The notes beneath the pieces were generated by a model. It saw only the letters and a list, made by a program, of their open reading frames with translations, was not told the origin of the DNA and searched no databases. A program made the position numbers and the translations under genes. From assembly GCA_951394405.1 (NCBI GenBank), contig OX596336.1, positions 1,426,001 to 1,490,000 of the forward strand: a DNA stretch of 64,000 nucleotides, written 5' to 3'. This DNA comes from Coprinellus micaceus. Lineage: Eukaryota > Basidiomycota > Agaricomycetes > Agaricales > Psathyrellaceae. Below are positions 45,854-58,888 of this stretch, in pieces. Every line of letters begins with the position of its first letter. Position 1 is the stretch's first letter.

Positions 45854-46351
45854 GCTCCTTCAGGTCTCGCGAGAGGTTCGTTGAGTCATACAAGGATCTA
45901 CAAATGCCCTTCAATCAAAATCAATTTATATCATATCCTGTACGGGCGCCTAAGACCTCCGAGTCGCCGGAGTGCGGTAATAATTCGGGTAATCAGGCTG
46001 GAAGTCTCTGGTCCGATGTTGATCCCGTCTATGACATATAACTCTTCTTTTGACGACATGCACTGTGTCTGAGCGTCTGAATCTCGTTGAATTGCCAGAG
46101 TCTTTCGACGAGTTTTCGCCAGAGCGCAATGAAGTGGGCGAAGGGGCTTCAAGCTCGCGATCAGCACCGCCGAACGCCGTGTTCGGCCGTGTGACACTCG
46201 GCCCCAGGATGACACGTCCTTGCCTTGTTCCTGCCCTTCATCTCCATCCCTCCAGTTTACTTTCAAGACTATGGAACACTGCTAGATTTCCAATATCGGA
46301 ACACAGGATACCTCATATACCACTTCTCGCCCGTCATTCATCCCTGGAGCC
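45854..46351. other. tandem intergenic region
   Basis: About 500 bp between the mannanase and signal peptide peptidase genes. No additional feature is seen. Confidence 0.4.
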
Positions 46352-49300
46352 ATGACTGACTTCGTAACGCACCTACAAGGCATTGACTGGGACCTGATCT
46401 CCTCCTATGGCGGCTTGCTATCGCTGGCGACGTTCTCGATCTACGCAGGGTCATATGGGTCACTTCCTGTATGTGTTTGGCTCAATTCAGACTTTCAATT
46501 AGTCGAGCTTAAGGATCCTCGGCCGAATACTCACTGCCTCTACTTTGACGCGTTCATGTTCCAATTTCCTGGTTGTAGAATCCCAAACCAAACAGGGCCG
46601 AGAAAAGACCATCTGACAAGGACATAGATGACGACGAGGCTGAAGACGGAGAGCATATGACACTAGGCGATGCCTACCTTTTCCCAATAGTGAGTGTCTT
46701 GTCGTAACGTGCCGTTTACCCTGGTCACCAGACGAGGAAGAGTTCCACTAACGATTTCATGTATTCCTTCCCCGTCAACAATAGATTGGTTCATTTGCGT
46801 TAGTGGGCCTATACCTCATCGTCAAGTTCTTTGGAAGAGAGTGGATAAACTGGTTTTTGGGATGGTACTTCTCGCTTGCAGGGGTTGGAAGTGTATGGAA
46901 AGTAAGTCTCCGATGTCCATGGGGTGTGCGCTGTCCCTGGGTTTGGTCATTTCGAACTTAATCGGAATGCCGGTGCTTTTGCTAGCCCCAAGTGTTCAGC
47001 CCTGCTTGACATATTCAATATCACACTACTTGTGTCGCAGGAGTCCTTTCAAGGTACTAACCCTCTTTTCGCAGTCATCCATATCACTACTCCGATACAC
47101 CCTAGGCGAATCTCGCTGGAAACGGTTCGAGAAGTTTACCGTGAAGGCGAAGAAAGGGCATAGCCGTGAGTTCCCGCCTTCAACCCCCCCTTTTCTTCCC
47201 CTCATATCTTGAGCCACACCGGACTCGGTTTCCTACCTGGGTTGATATTACTCCCATCTGCGGCTTCTACGCTTCTATTCTGAGATGGCCGTTGGCAAGA
47301 GCCCACTTTCCAAACCCCACTTTCGCCCTTCACCTGTTCACCCCCATTCAATTCCACCCTTCACCTGTTCACACCATAGTGCGGCTTGTTTATGGCTTTC
47401 GAAGACTGCACGCCTAACCTCATTTGGGAGCACGTTTGGCCGCTTTTCCTTTTTCATCTCGTTCTCTCTCAGTGGCATGACTTGCCTCTGCTCGCATTGA
47501 ATGCCGCTGCCTTCTTCACCGTTTGTCTCGACGACATCACCTTCTCTTGATTTGCGATTTGATCTTCCTGCGAGTGGAGAGTTATACTTCCCGATCCCTT
47601 GCGACAAGCTTGGATTTAGTTTTCCTCTTATTTCCAGTTTTGTCTCGATCCAGAGTGGTTGGTTAACGAAATCGCACTCATTTCACAGGTCTCTTCTCAC
47701 TATCCTTGAGAACCCCGTCTTTAATCCTCCTACCTATGTCCGTCGTACCTTCGGGACTGTACCACTTCTGGACGTCCACAACACGTGGCGGAATAGGGAG
47801 GAGCGCCTTGGTCACCGATATTCTCGGTCTCTCCTTCTCGCACAATGCGCTCGCGCTCCTCAAATTAGACTCCTTTAAGACGGGCTGTATCCTTCTGTCG
47901 GGGCTATTTGTCTATGATATTTGGTGGGTCTTTGGGACCGAGGTGGTGAGTAGATCACTTGGGAGTCAAGGTCGGAACCGTTGCTGATTTTAACCGTCCT
48001 TCCATTGCTGAACTCTCTCGCCTATGTCCAAACTGGTGGTGCATCTGAATGACATTGGGAAATGAACTGCCTACGCGGTAAACGACAACTTCAATTGTAA
48101 CACCACCGAAAACGGCATGCACCCTGAACCCCTGACCACCTATTCATCCTATTGGCGAATGGGTGCATGCTTGACACAACGACACCACTAATGCATATGC
48201 GGCTGGGATCCAAGTAGATGGTGCAAGTGGCAACGAAGCTGGATTTACCCATCAAGATCCTCTGGCCCAAGTCTCTGCTGTTCTCGAGTGAGCGAGGCTT
48301 TACAATGCTCGGTCTGGGAGATATCGTCATCCCGGGGACCTTTGTTGCTCTTGCGCTCCGCTACGACTACGCGCGGTACGCACACAAGGTTTGTCCTGGG
48401 TCAGAACATGAACCAGAACCAGAACGCAAATCAAAGGGCGCGAAAGCGGTCACGAACGGACACAGCCAATCGAGGCAAATAACGAAGCCCGCAGGCGCGA
48501 TTAGATTGGACGAGGACGCACAGGTCAAGTTTAGGCGCTCCGCTCCCAAACCCTATTTCTTCGCGGCATTGACAGCGTATGTCTCGGGCTTGGTGACGAC
48601 CATGCTCGTAATGCACGTCTTCCATGCAGCTCAGCCTGCGCTTCTCTACCTGAGGTGAGTCCTTCCCAAGTCCTTCCTGTGTTCTCCCGACCATTTGTTC
48701 TTCCCTTTCTTCCGATTTCTGCGCGTACAACGACCCACCTGTGTGGTGCCCTCCCGACCCAGAGATTCGTATTGCTCGCGTGAGTAGCGTACATCAAAGA
48801 TCCCAAACCACTGAAACGCACCCGCGATGCCTCCGCTTCTCCTAAACCTCTTTCCAGGCCTTCTCTCCTTTTCTGATGACCAAAATCGTCCTTCTCGTTA
48901 TCTCTGTCGTTTTGCCCTTGGATTTCATCCCATTTTGATCATTTTTCGATGGCGAAAGTTCTGTCGTGCCTGGGCTTTATGGTTGGACGGCGTTGCTGTG
49001 CAAACGCCTCCCCGGCGGTCCGAGTCGTACCTTCCGAATCCGAACGTCGCAGTGCCCTCGTGATGCGACTGAGATTGGATGGGTTACGACTTGACTGTTG
49101 GAGTTGGCCATGGCTGCCATGGACGACGTCATATCGTACCAGATGCGACGAGGTCAGCCGAGAAGAGGGGCGACGAAGAGGACCATGAGGCACGTCGGGG
49201 AGATAGAGAGATGGGATGGAAGTGAACGCGTTTGGCAATCGTGGGCCTGGTGGATGGTGTGCGGCCCGAGACGTTGTCGGCCTGGTCTTGCGATCGCCCC

Positions 49301-50240
49301 ACAGTCAGAGGGAGGACGATGACGTGAAGGCGAGAGGGATATTGGGGGGCGAGAGCCGAAGATCGACGCGATGAAGCGATGTGAACTCGAGGCGACGCTT
49401 GGGAAGATCGGTGAGCGATGAAGTCAATGCAGGTGTGGACTTACCGGCCTTGTCACGCCCAGCCACCCTTCTCCTGCCTCTCTCCCCTCAACCGCCGCCA
49501 ACGTTGCCCTCCAGCCTTTCTTCAACGTCACCCATTTCCCCTCCTATCCTTCGATGATCGCTGGGAAAGAGGAGGTCAGGCGGACGAGTCATAGCACTCA
49601 CGTTTTGGCCCTGAGTCCTTATGTGCACCCATGGGTCCTTGATCCGTCCGGTTGCCCTTCATTTTGGCCTCATCTCTCCCTTCGCTTGCGTCAACCTTCT
49701 TCCGTTCCGAGGTTTGCCTCCTTATGTCAATGTTTTGCCCTTTTTCTCTCTTGGTGACGAAAGGCGGTAGATCGAGATGTGTCGAGGTGGAGGGTGATGT
49801 TATACTTCATACGCGTCGAGGAAGAGAGTGTGGCGTCGAGGACCGAGGTTCAGTGTCGACGGTGATCCCCTGGTTGATGTACGAAGAGGCGCTGGGTTGG
49901 CGGGGAGGAGTTGGGGAGGGGTCGGTTACTCACCTTTTTGTTGCCTTGACGCTCTGCTTCTGTTCACTCCCTATCCTATCCTTCATCTACCCTATCGATT
50001 ACTGACGCCCTTTTCTCCTCCAGCCCCGCCTGCATATTATCCTTCGGTTTGACGGCGCTGAGAAGGGGCGAGTTCGCGGATGCATGGGCTTGGAGCGACG
50101 CTCCCGAGGAGGGCGAGGGCGAAGAGCTTAAGCTGAAGACGATGACGGCGAAGGAATCCGTGATGGTCGAAGGCATTGATACCCTGTCTTCCCGGTCGAC
50201 GACACCGAAGGAGGTGAAGCACAGCGGTGGACGGCGATAA
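46352..50240 (+). CDS. signal peptide peptidase (presenilin-like aspartyl protease)
   Basis: An ER intramembrane aspartyl protease that clears signal-peptide remnants and other membrane segments. Seven exons (46352-46468, 46579-46689, 46785-46901, 47075-47165, 47689-47945, 48218-48654, 50024-50240) close at 448 aa. Family landmarks are LTLGDAYLFPI-like MTLGDAYLFPI, FFGREWINWFLGWYFSLAG, YTLGESRWKRFEKF and LSFSHNALALLKLDSF. The first catalytic Asp is in LFVYDIWWVFG and the second in MLGLGDIVIPGTFVALALRY. The PAL motif is in AAQPALLYLSPACI, whose reading crosses the last intron. A cytosolic loop has an EPEPE stretch, and the C-terminal tail is acidic. Introns of 523, 272 and 1369 nt are far longer than elsewhere in the window. 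Both catalytic residues are intact. Confidence 0.93.
48655..50023 (+). other. 1369-nt last intron of the signal peptide peptidase gene
   Basis: The donor GTGAGT at 48655 and the acceptor CTCCAG ending at 50023 join LLYL to SPACI exactly as in the family, so nothing coding is missing between them. I searched the interval by eye for a nested gene on both strands. Several unrelated open frames exist (for example 48939-49238 minus and 49652-50005 plus), but none has a domain I recognise. Confidence 0.75.
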
Positions 50241-53200
50241 GGAATGCAGAGGTGGCGATGGTACGTCCTCATCGTACTTGGGTGGTGCTTGATGAGACTT
50301 GATTATCATTTATAGTGGATGGGTACGGGGAGGAGGGGAGGAAGTCACAATGGACAATATAGAGACCATGGGCTGCTTATCAAATATATTTGGCGACTGC
50401 GATCATACCCCTCAACATCTCCCGCTTTTCAAGGAGTCCTCAGTCGATTGGGTGGCCTGGTGTAAGGCGGAGGCGTCGCGGAGGTTGGCCACGCGATACT
50501 TGATAAGAGGATTGGGCGCCCGTTGTAGGGGTCTTATCAAGGTGACAGCCTGCTCGGAAATTATGTCGATAGTTAACGAGGTTGAGGTTAACCGTAAGCA
50601 TCATAGGTCGACTTTTCCAGAGGAACCGGAGCAAGGCGAATGACCCCGACGAAGAGGACGAGGAGGGATGAAGCGCTTTTCGGAGAACAAAAGGCGTGGC
50701 TGCGGGCTGGAAGATTAAAATCAATAAAAACCCTGAGCGAAAGGTGGGGGCGAAAGCAGGGTTAGCATCCGCCAGAAAGATGTCATTTATATACGACAAG
50801 GGTTGGCTCTGACGAAAGATAACGAGGATAGGTCCAGGTGCTTGAATGTATGTAATGGATGATGAGAAGTTGTTGTGATGTCAGCCTGGAAACGTGAAGG
50901 CTAAAACGCTATCGTTTATCTTGTGGAATTTGAAGTAGAGAATGTTCGCTAAGTTCTCGGTGGAGCCTAACATGTTAGTGTGCCTGTATAGCTCTCGAGT
51001 TCACGAACCGCTTTGTCATACCCTCGAGGACCCGAGTCTTGGTGTATACGAATACCGTCGCTGGTGAATCTATTTTTGCACTGGGCATAGGGCCCCCTCC
51101 CGATATCTTTCGCCCAGCGGACTTATCTACTTATCTTTATCTTGTCCTCGAAGTGCCGGTCATGAAGGATCTCGTACAAGCCCTTGGCAGTAGCATGCAG
51201 CGCTGCGGGGGCCACAACGTAAGTAGATAAACGACGAAGGGCTCTCGTCCAGACGAGACCCTTGTTGGAGCTTCCGGTTACGAAACCTCTCGCCGCCACT
51301 ACCTGGGTCGCGTTCGAGAGGTTAACTGTGGACATTATGCGTATCACTCGTTTTTGTTATACACGCACCCGGACACTTTGCGATAAGGGAAATTAACGCC
51401 TTCGAATCGATGGCCGGTAGAGCCCAGCTTCGAGCAGGACCTTCAGTTCAGATGAAGTCCGCATCACCCGACTCCCGAGTCCCGACGCGGCACAACTCAG
51501 TCGTCGAAGTACGCCATTCCACGCGCTCTGCCGTTATTCGAAACTCCAATTTGACAGCGAGTAGCTTCAGTGACAGGTATAAGGTAAGATCTTCCCCTTC
51601 CTTTCTTATCGAGGTCGGATTTTCGAAGACCTTGCCAAGAGATAAGGAGCAGTGTGGGAAGTGACGGGATACTAATCGGTAAATCGTGGTCGTTGAAGTG
51701 CGTGGTTGTCCCAGGATGGGCGTCCCGCTCGTCGTAAGGTAGGGTAAGGCGATATTTTGAGGTAGGGTATTCTATTTCTCAGATTTTTTGTTCAGGGTAT
51801 TGCAAAGAGGCGGGCCCGCTCGTGCTGTGATGGGGTTGATTGAGCCAGCGCCAGTCATCTGCGAGCCCTGTTTTGAGACGGCAGAGGGCTCCAAAATTCG
51901 CTTCTACAGAGCGGAATTGGGTGAAACGGTCAAACCTAAATTTCTACCGTCAGAACGAGGGCGGAGAGACACAGGTGCTCTTTATCGCGGCGCAAACATT
52001 CGTTGACGCCGACGGCTGCTTGGCGTCATAGGATTGATTTGCGCACGCGACTGCCGATCACGTTGAGCGAGGCGCGTCAAGGTCGCGTCCCTCATTAGAA
52101 GCTCTAGGTAAAAATAGATCCACTCTAGGACGAAAGTACGACTTCAAGGCGATGCATCACTTCTTCGTCCTCGCGTGTCCGGCAGAGGCGTGCCAAGGAA
52201 CAGATAGACATGAAACGGGACATACCTGGGCAACGCCAGGCCAGATAAGGGAAATAGGAGGCAATGACAGAAGGTTGGCTGCTTTAAACGGTCGTTATTG
52301 AACGATAGGCAATTGTGAAGGCGAGGCGCGGCTTCTGCCGTAGAGCTCTGATTGAATTAGGCGCCTGGATCCCGGAGCCGGCGTATACATTGTGTGGGGT
52401 ATGTCAAAGTTCCTGGAATAGTGTGCGGGGAGGGCGTATCGGCCCTCGATATCATGGCTATCGGGATTACGTCCTGATGTTTCTCCTTGGGACGGAGGAT
52501 GACAATGACTTTGTCCATGGTGCTATCAATAGGTGGTATACGTACACTTGTCGAGTGCCACTTGTGTGCGCAAGTGTACGGCTGAGAAGGACTGCCGCAG
52601 CGCCAGTATATAGAGCGTAGATCTACTTTAATTTTGGCCTCATGTATCAATGGCTACTGCTTTTCGCAATGCAGAAGCAGCAAGTTTTCTGCTTCATTTA
52701 GCTGCAAACAAGGCTCGGTTTGATGGCCTTTGGCGGCCTCAGCGGGACCATATCACTGGCACTTCATGGCGATCATCCGCTCAATTTGGAAAAGGCCTCG
52801 GCTCGTCAGAAAGCGCATCCGAAGGGAAAGGAGTCGCGTGAGCACTCGGGAAAGGACGTCCGCTTGCATTTCCGGTTTCTACCTTTGTCACCGCTTTCGC
52901 AGAACATCGGAAGATGGGTGTGCCCCACACGATGCTCTCAAGGGACCGCAGGGACTTGCTTTACTGGTACAGAGTTTGATGAACGGGAGAAGCGAGCCTT
53001 GTGTCAAGGGCCCTGAATTCTGACTACATGGTATGTACGGAATGTCGTGAGCGAGGGGGCTAGGGTGGGCGAGGAAGGCCTTGGGTTGGGCGAGGATGGA
53101 GTAAAAGTCAGCGATTTCTCCGGTGGCCGCACCGACCTAGCGAGTACCAGTGCATGTGAATCGTCGTCGTACCCTGTCGTGCCACCATCTCGGATTGAAC

Positions 53201-53968
53201 AACTCCGAGTGCACGCCTGAAGAAGGACATTCGTCCAAGACCGCTGGGAGGGAGGGGTTTCAGCCATGCTGTACCACCCCTCGAGCTGCCACCTTGGAAT
53301 AGAAGCGCGCGCATGGAAACGCGCAGAATTAATCCCGATCTCAATAGGGATTTTGATAATCTGTCGAGTCAATTCCACCGTCAAGTCAGTTATGGTGGGA
53401 CCCACTCAATTCTGGGGTGGCTGCTTGAGGCAACGAGATGTGACGATGTCGAGGGTGGCGGGTGCTAGGAGAAAAGAGGGACGGTAGTCTTCGTGATACC
53501 GGGAATGTTTGGACACTGGAAAGAAGGCGAGCCCCAGGTCGGTGTCCACTCGGGATTTGAGCGTGGAGACGAAGGTGGGAGGCCGGGATGGGCGCCAATG
53601 GGCCAGAGCGTTGCGAGGCTCGCACAAGAGGCGCCCGGAATTGAGCTGGAAAATGAATATCACCAACCGCAGCCCAGCAATTGGGCGGCAACAAGATATG
53701 TATGTGCGGAAAGGGGTTTGGGAACGTCCTTCCTTTGGTGGCGGCAAATGGTTCTTGACCGGCGTGGCACCGGCCGAAGCATTGAATGTCGATCTGAGAT
53801 CTGGCTACGAATGGTAGTCAGGATTGGGACGAAATTTGTGGGAATGTGCCTTGGATTCCACCGGAAATCGCACCGACTCGTAGACCTAGTTTTCACAATC
53901 CATCACTGCGATTCCATCTCCCGACGCCCACCGACTCTGCTCATCGTCGCACACGTCGCCCACGTCCC
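50241..53968. other. 3.7-kb stretch with no recognisable gene
   Basis: The longest gene-empty interval in the window, upstream of the GATA regulator. Open frames (50299-50643, 51410-51664, 52315-52620, 53004-53405) are short and overlapping and carry no motif. A frame at 51410 (MAGRAQLRAGPSV) has a plausible GTAAGATC donor after it, but no convincing next exon. No transposon ends, tandem array, tRNA or rRNA were found by eye. The right part should include the long 5' leader and promoter of the GATA gene. Confidence 0.45.
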
Positions 53969-56900
53969 ATGGAGTCGTCCCTCGCCGTCGAGTGGCAGTC
54001 CCCGGACATGGCCGCCGCCGTCCCCAGCCCCCACCTCTCCGTCGACGAGACAGGCATGTCCCCAGCAGATTGGGACACCATCTTTGCCAACCCGCTCAAC
54101 CCCTCCATGTTCGCCGTGCTCGCAGCCAACGGCGTCCTTGGCCCCCCAACGCCCAGCCCGGCGCCGGCCTCGATACCCCTCCCCGCGATGTCCCCGCCCT
54201 CATCGTCGCTCTACGAAGCGTATAATACCAGCAACTCCATGGGCAAGCCTAGGGTGCAGCAGCAGCAGCAGCCCATGATGAGGAGCGATCGTCCCAGCTT
54301 GGGCCTGGCCCCTTCACTCTGGATGACCCCCGCAGCCTCGAGCACCAATTACAATGTATATCCCACCACCACCACCCTCTCCAGCGTCTCCCCCTCGACA
54401 TCCATCCAGATTCCTCACTCTTCTCACTCTCAAAGGTCGCCCCATTCGCCCCATTCCCCTCCCGCATCAGTAGTTTCCAACTCCAATTCGCTGCGTTCCG
54501 GCGGCTCTAGCAGTAACTCAACTTCCCTCAGAGCCGGAGGCAGTAGTGTCAGCACCACCCTCTTCACAGACTTATTCAACGATGATTTGTTCTCGAACGC
54601 TGGCTCAACTTCAACTGGCGCGACCTCTATGCACCCCCGCCAAACTCAGGAAGTCGCATCGCCCCTGTTGTCGCCTCAAATACCTCCCTTTTCGCCCGAG
54701 ATCGTCAATTCCCCCATCCTGGCCAACTCTGACGGTTCCAGCGACACCGCGGACGACGTCAACTCATTAGCCAAGGAGGATCCGCTGGCGACCCAGGTGT
54801 GGAAGATGTACGCCAAGACCAAGGCCAACCTGCCGAACCAGCAGCGCATGGAGAATCTCACATGGCGGATGATGGCGTTGGCTCTGAAGAAGAAGGAGCG
54901 AGACGAGAGGGAAAGGGAGAAAGAAGAGAAATCCAAACAGGAGAGTAAAGAGAAGATTTTCCAGCAGTCCAAACAGGACCAGGAGAGGGACTTGGGTCGA
55001 TCTACCTCATCCGAAGATCAGAAGCAACCGCAGCAACAGGAGGATGCCGGCGTTGGTGAGCGAGGAAGGCGAATCGACAAGGGCAAGCCTCGCGTTCGGG
55101 TGGTTGGCTTTGACGGCACCAACTTGGATGGCGAAGCATCAGAGTGAGTCTTGCCGTATTTTATGCTTGACATGGAATGGTGACTGACGGAAACCTTTCG
55201 TACCCTTTATATCCTCGACCCTGCTCCGACCCTCTTTTATGAAATCACATCATTACTACGGTTGACAAACGTTGTTGCACCCTGCGATCGCGCGTCCTTC
55301 ATGTTATCGCCATTCCATATTCACCTGGCGTGTTACCCTTTTTGCTTTATTTCTCCCTTGCCGACCAAATCAACGTTTACTTTTACCTGCCCGCTCGACT
55401 CTCTCTCCATGCCCGTCATCATCCCCTTCCTCTCCACTTCTGACCCTCCCTCCCCTCTTCTCCTCGTGTGCCTTGTATTTGTATATCACACTATCTGTAC
55501 GCAGTGTTGTGGATATGGACTGGCGCGCCATGTCTCGCTCACGCTCTCGCATTAGCATGGATTGGCGCCCGACCTCCCGCTCACGTTCCCGCCCACCCGA
55601 GTCCACCACCTCGTTCGACCAGAGCATGCACGACCCCTACGGCAACAACATGCACATGGGCGGATATGGCGGTATGGGTTACGGCGTCAACCTGGGTGCT
55701 GGAGGCTACGGGGCTGGTGGAGGATTTGGGGCTATGGGGATGGGAGGTTTCCCTGCAAGCGCACCGAACCCGAGCACCGTATTCGAGGAGATCGAGGCTA
55801 CCCACCAGCAACAGGGCCCGGCACCTATGGGTCGGATGGGTCTGCCAGTAGGGATGGGGAGGAGGAGCCCAGCGGGCAACTTCCAGATGCACCAGCAGCA
55901 GTTCACCGGTATGTCCCAGTATCATCAGTCTGGTGAGCTAGGCGTGCTGTACGAGAGCGCTGGGTACGAGGTTGAGGGCGGCAGTGGGAGCGTGTTTGAG
56001 AACGGGGATTCTAGGTACGCCGGGATGCGGGGGTACGAGGACGAATATTCGGCTCCGACATCGAGTGGGTACGGCAGCCTGTCCAAGTTGTCGATCCCCA
56101 GCCACCACGGTCCTGAAGGCTTCAACCGCCACGTTCGCAAGACCAGCTTCGACCATACCGTCGTCATGAAGGCCAATGCCAGCGGGCTGCTGTCGTCCGG
56201 TCCTTTGGCGAGGCATCCCGCCAACGGCAAGGCACCTGCATCCGCCGCGTCGACATCATCAACCAGCGCCAGTTGGAACGCATCCACCACCAGCATGAAG
56301 CGGCCGGCGGACGGGACCCTCATGTACGAGAACATGATGAGGGCCGACCCTCCGAGCACGTCAAACGCTTCCCAGATGGCGAATGCCAACAAGAGTCCTG
56401 TCGATAGGCTTGAAAACACCAGTCCCTTCCCCACCTCCACTTTCAACTTCTCTTTCCCCCCTTACGAAGGTATCTTCGAGCTCCCCGCTGGCACTCCCTC
56501 ATCCACCCAACGTCAACAACAAGCAAGGCACAGTCAACCAGGCCAGCTACCAGCGCGGCAAACGAGCGGCTCTTCGTCGTCGCCATCCCTTTACAGCTCT
56601 GCCAACTCCCCTGCCCCCTCATCGTCTGTGAGCTCCGGGGGGAGTGGTGGCACTGCGACTGCTTCGACCGCCGGCTTGAGCGCAGCCGCCGCCGCCGCCG
56701 GTGCAGTTATGGCGGAGGGATACGCGACACTAGATGCTGCGGGAAACCTTGCGTCTGGAGAAGAGGTTCTGGATCTCGGTCGGTTGATGGGCTTCATGTA
56801 TGGGGGCGGCGGTTCGGGCTCTGGTGGGGCGGGTCCAGGAGGTGGCGGAGGCGGTGGTCCTGTCAACCAAACGGTCGACCCAACGCAGCTTCTTGGTTCT

Positions 56901-57867
56901 CCGCTTGAGGCTCCTAGCGGGTCTTACGATTATGGAGGGGATTACGGCGAGTACGATGGTTATGGAAGTGTGTATCAGAGGCAGAGCCCGGGGCTGAGCG
57001 AGGGAAGCTGGCAGGCTGGCGTTGGCGCGAGCCCCGACCCCTATGGCGCAAGCAGCAGCAGTGGGAGCGTGAGCACACCGCCTGATGCTAATGAGGCCGG
57101 TGGGTCCTCAGGCCCACAAGGGGGCCAGAGGCGGATGAGCGCGCTGAGCGCGGCGTTGCAGCAGCAGCAGCCGGGAGGGCGGAAGTTTGCTGGGGCAGAT
57201 TTGCAGAGGAGGAAGAGCATGCCTGCGTCGTCAAATACGCAGATGCCGCCGCCACAGCAACGAAACGACGCGAGGAGCTCTGCGAGCACGCCAGAGTCGA
57301 AGGGGAAGGGCGGTGACGGCGACGAAGGAGGGGACCAGGCGTCTGCTCCTACCATGTGCACGAACTGCCAGACGACGAACACCCCGTTGTGGAGGAGAGA
57401 TCCTGAAGGTCAACCACTTTGCAATGCATGCGGTCTCTTCTTTGTGAGTTTCTTCTTTTCTCCCTTCATTTTCTTGAGCTATGAGCTAATGGTTTGTTTA
57501 GAAACTCCACGGTGTCGTCCGACCGCTGTCGTTGAAGACCGACGTCATCAAGAAGAGGAATCGTGCGTCTGGCACCCCGAGCTCGAACTCGAGGAAGAAC
57601 CAGACCCTCCCCAAGATCGCGTCGTATGGGACGAGGCCTAGGGCTCAGTCGGGTGCTGGAGGAGGCACGTCCTTGTCGATGACCCGTGGTGGTGGTAACC
57701 CTTCATCTCTGCCCAGTTCGCAGTCTACCGCTGGGGGCAGCAACTCGAGAGGAGGTGGTGGAGGTAGGCATGCACCTGTACCCACAGCGGTTGCAAGTGG
57801 TATGTCGATGAAGAGGCAACGGAGAGCGTCGGGTGGTGGGCATATGGTTGGAGGTGCTGAATCCTAA
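53969..57867 (+). CDS. areA: AreA/Gaf1-type GATA transcription factor (nitrogen regulator)
   Basis: Probably the major activator of nitrogen-catabolite genes. Three exons (53969-55143, 55505-57443, 57502-57867) close at 1159 aa. The start is [14 protein letters not shown]. At about residue 270 lies the AreA-specific conserved block [15 protein letters not shown], then [20 protein letters not shown] (the domain found N-terminal in AreA/Nit2 proteins). A Gly/Ser/Gln-rich middle carries a duplicated MDWRxxSRSRSR element at the start of exon 2. The single class IV zinc finger, at about residues 1008-1035, reads [15 protein letters not shown] and LCNACGLFF, with spacing C-x2-C-x17-C-x2-C. It is followed by the canonical basic tail [20 protein letters not shown]. 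An intron splits the finger from its basic tail. Orthology to areA rests on the two conserved blocks. Confidence 0.9.
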
Positions 57868-58888
57868 GTGCGGTTCGACGTGGACATAGACTGGTTGGGA
57901 GTGTATTATCTAGCTGTTGTTCTTTACTTGATTACGATTACGATTACTTATGCTTATCTGCTTGGTATGCCTGTTTGTAGCAGTGTTTCTGTCGCTCTTC
58001 TCTTTTTATTCCTCTCGCTTCTCTCTCTGATGATCGATGACTATTATTTCTCTCTCCTCACATGTGGAAACAACTACGCCGAATCCTACCCTGCATCCCG
58101 TTTTCTATGTATGTATACGCATCTGTGGATGGGACACTTTTTATACGGATGCACTGTATCATACACACGTTGGTTCAGACCCGTCACCACGTTTTCCGCC
58201 GAAGGCTGTTGAATTCCGAGACGTACTTAGGGTTGTGTGCGGTGAATAGGATTCATCCACACGTACTCTCCTCGACAACCGGCTGAAAATTCAGGGCCAA
58301 TTGAGTACGAAAAAGTGCCCAATTGATTTCGTATGGAGCGTGTATTGAATATTGGGGTCGATTGAATTGAGGGGTGAGAAAGAAAGTAATCGCGTGGTAA
58401 ATTTGGACGGTGTCGAGCGTGGTCCCTTGTCGTCGTGGACGTCGTCCGTCGCTCTCGACACGGGTTGCTCATCGCGCCTGGCCTTGCCCTCTTTGCCTCG
58501 TTCTCCACCCGCGAACACAAGACTTGGCCACATTTTAACCGATCTGGCTGCACCCGACAATCTCTTACTCGTTACCGCCCGTTTTGACCATCGGGCGTCA
58601 GACTTCAAGCTTCACCAACGATCCCCAAACACCTCGAGATCCCGCACGACCGGACAACGTGAAGCTTCAGCACTTTGAATACGACGGATACGACGTTTCA
58701 CGCCAACTTCAAAGAAGGTTTTAATCCAGGGCTAAGCGGCGCAACCGAATAGTCATTTGTCGTGGCGCTACCCCCAGCATCGCATCCGACTCCATCATCA
58801 TCACCGCCAACACTGCAAACCTCCTTCTTAAACTGAATATCAATTGCCCCTCAGTATCATACCCCTCGACGAGGAGTAGGAGAGCGCG
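57868..58888. other. tandem intergenic region
   Basis: About 1 kb. The left half is T-rich, fitting the GATA gene's 3' untranslated region; the right half should be the Arf-GEF promoter and leader. No other feature is claimed. Confidence 0.4.

Noticed and set aside
48827..50005. Possible nested gene in the last intron of the signal peptide peptidase gene
   Set aside because: I compared short hydrophobic frames here with small membrane protein families and found no real match, so no gene is called.
55370..57413. Several minus-strand frames opposite the GATA factor
   Set aside because: They are antisense shadows of a GC-rich, repeat-rich coding exon whose plus-strand frame ends in a canonical GATA finger.
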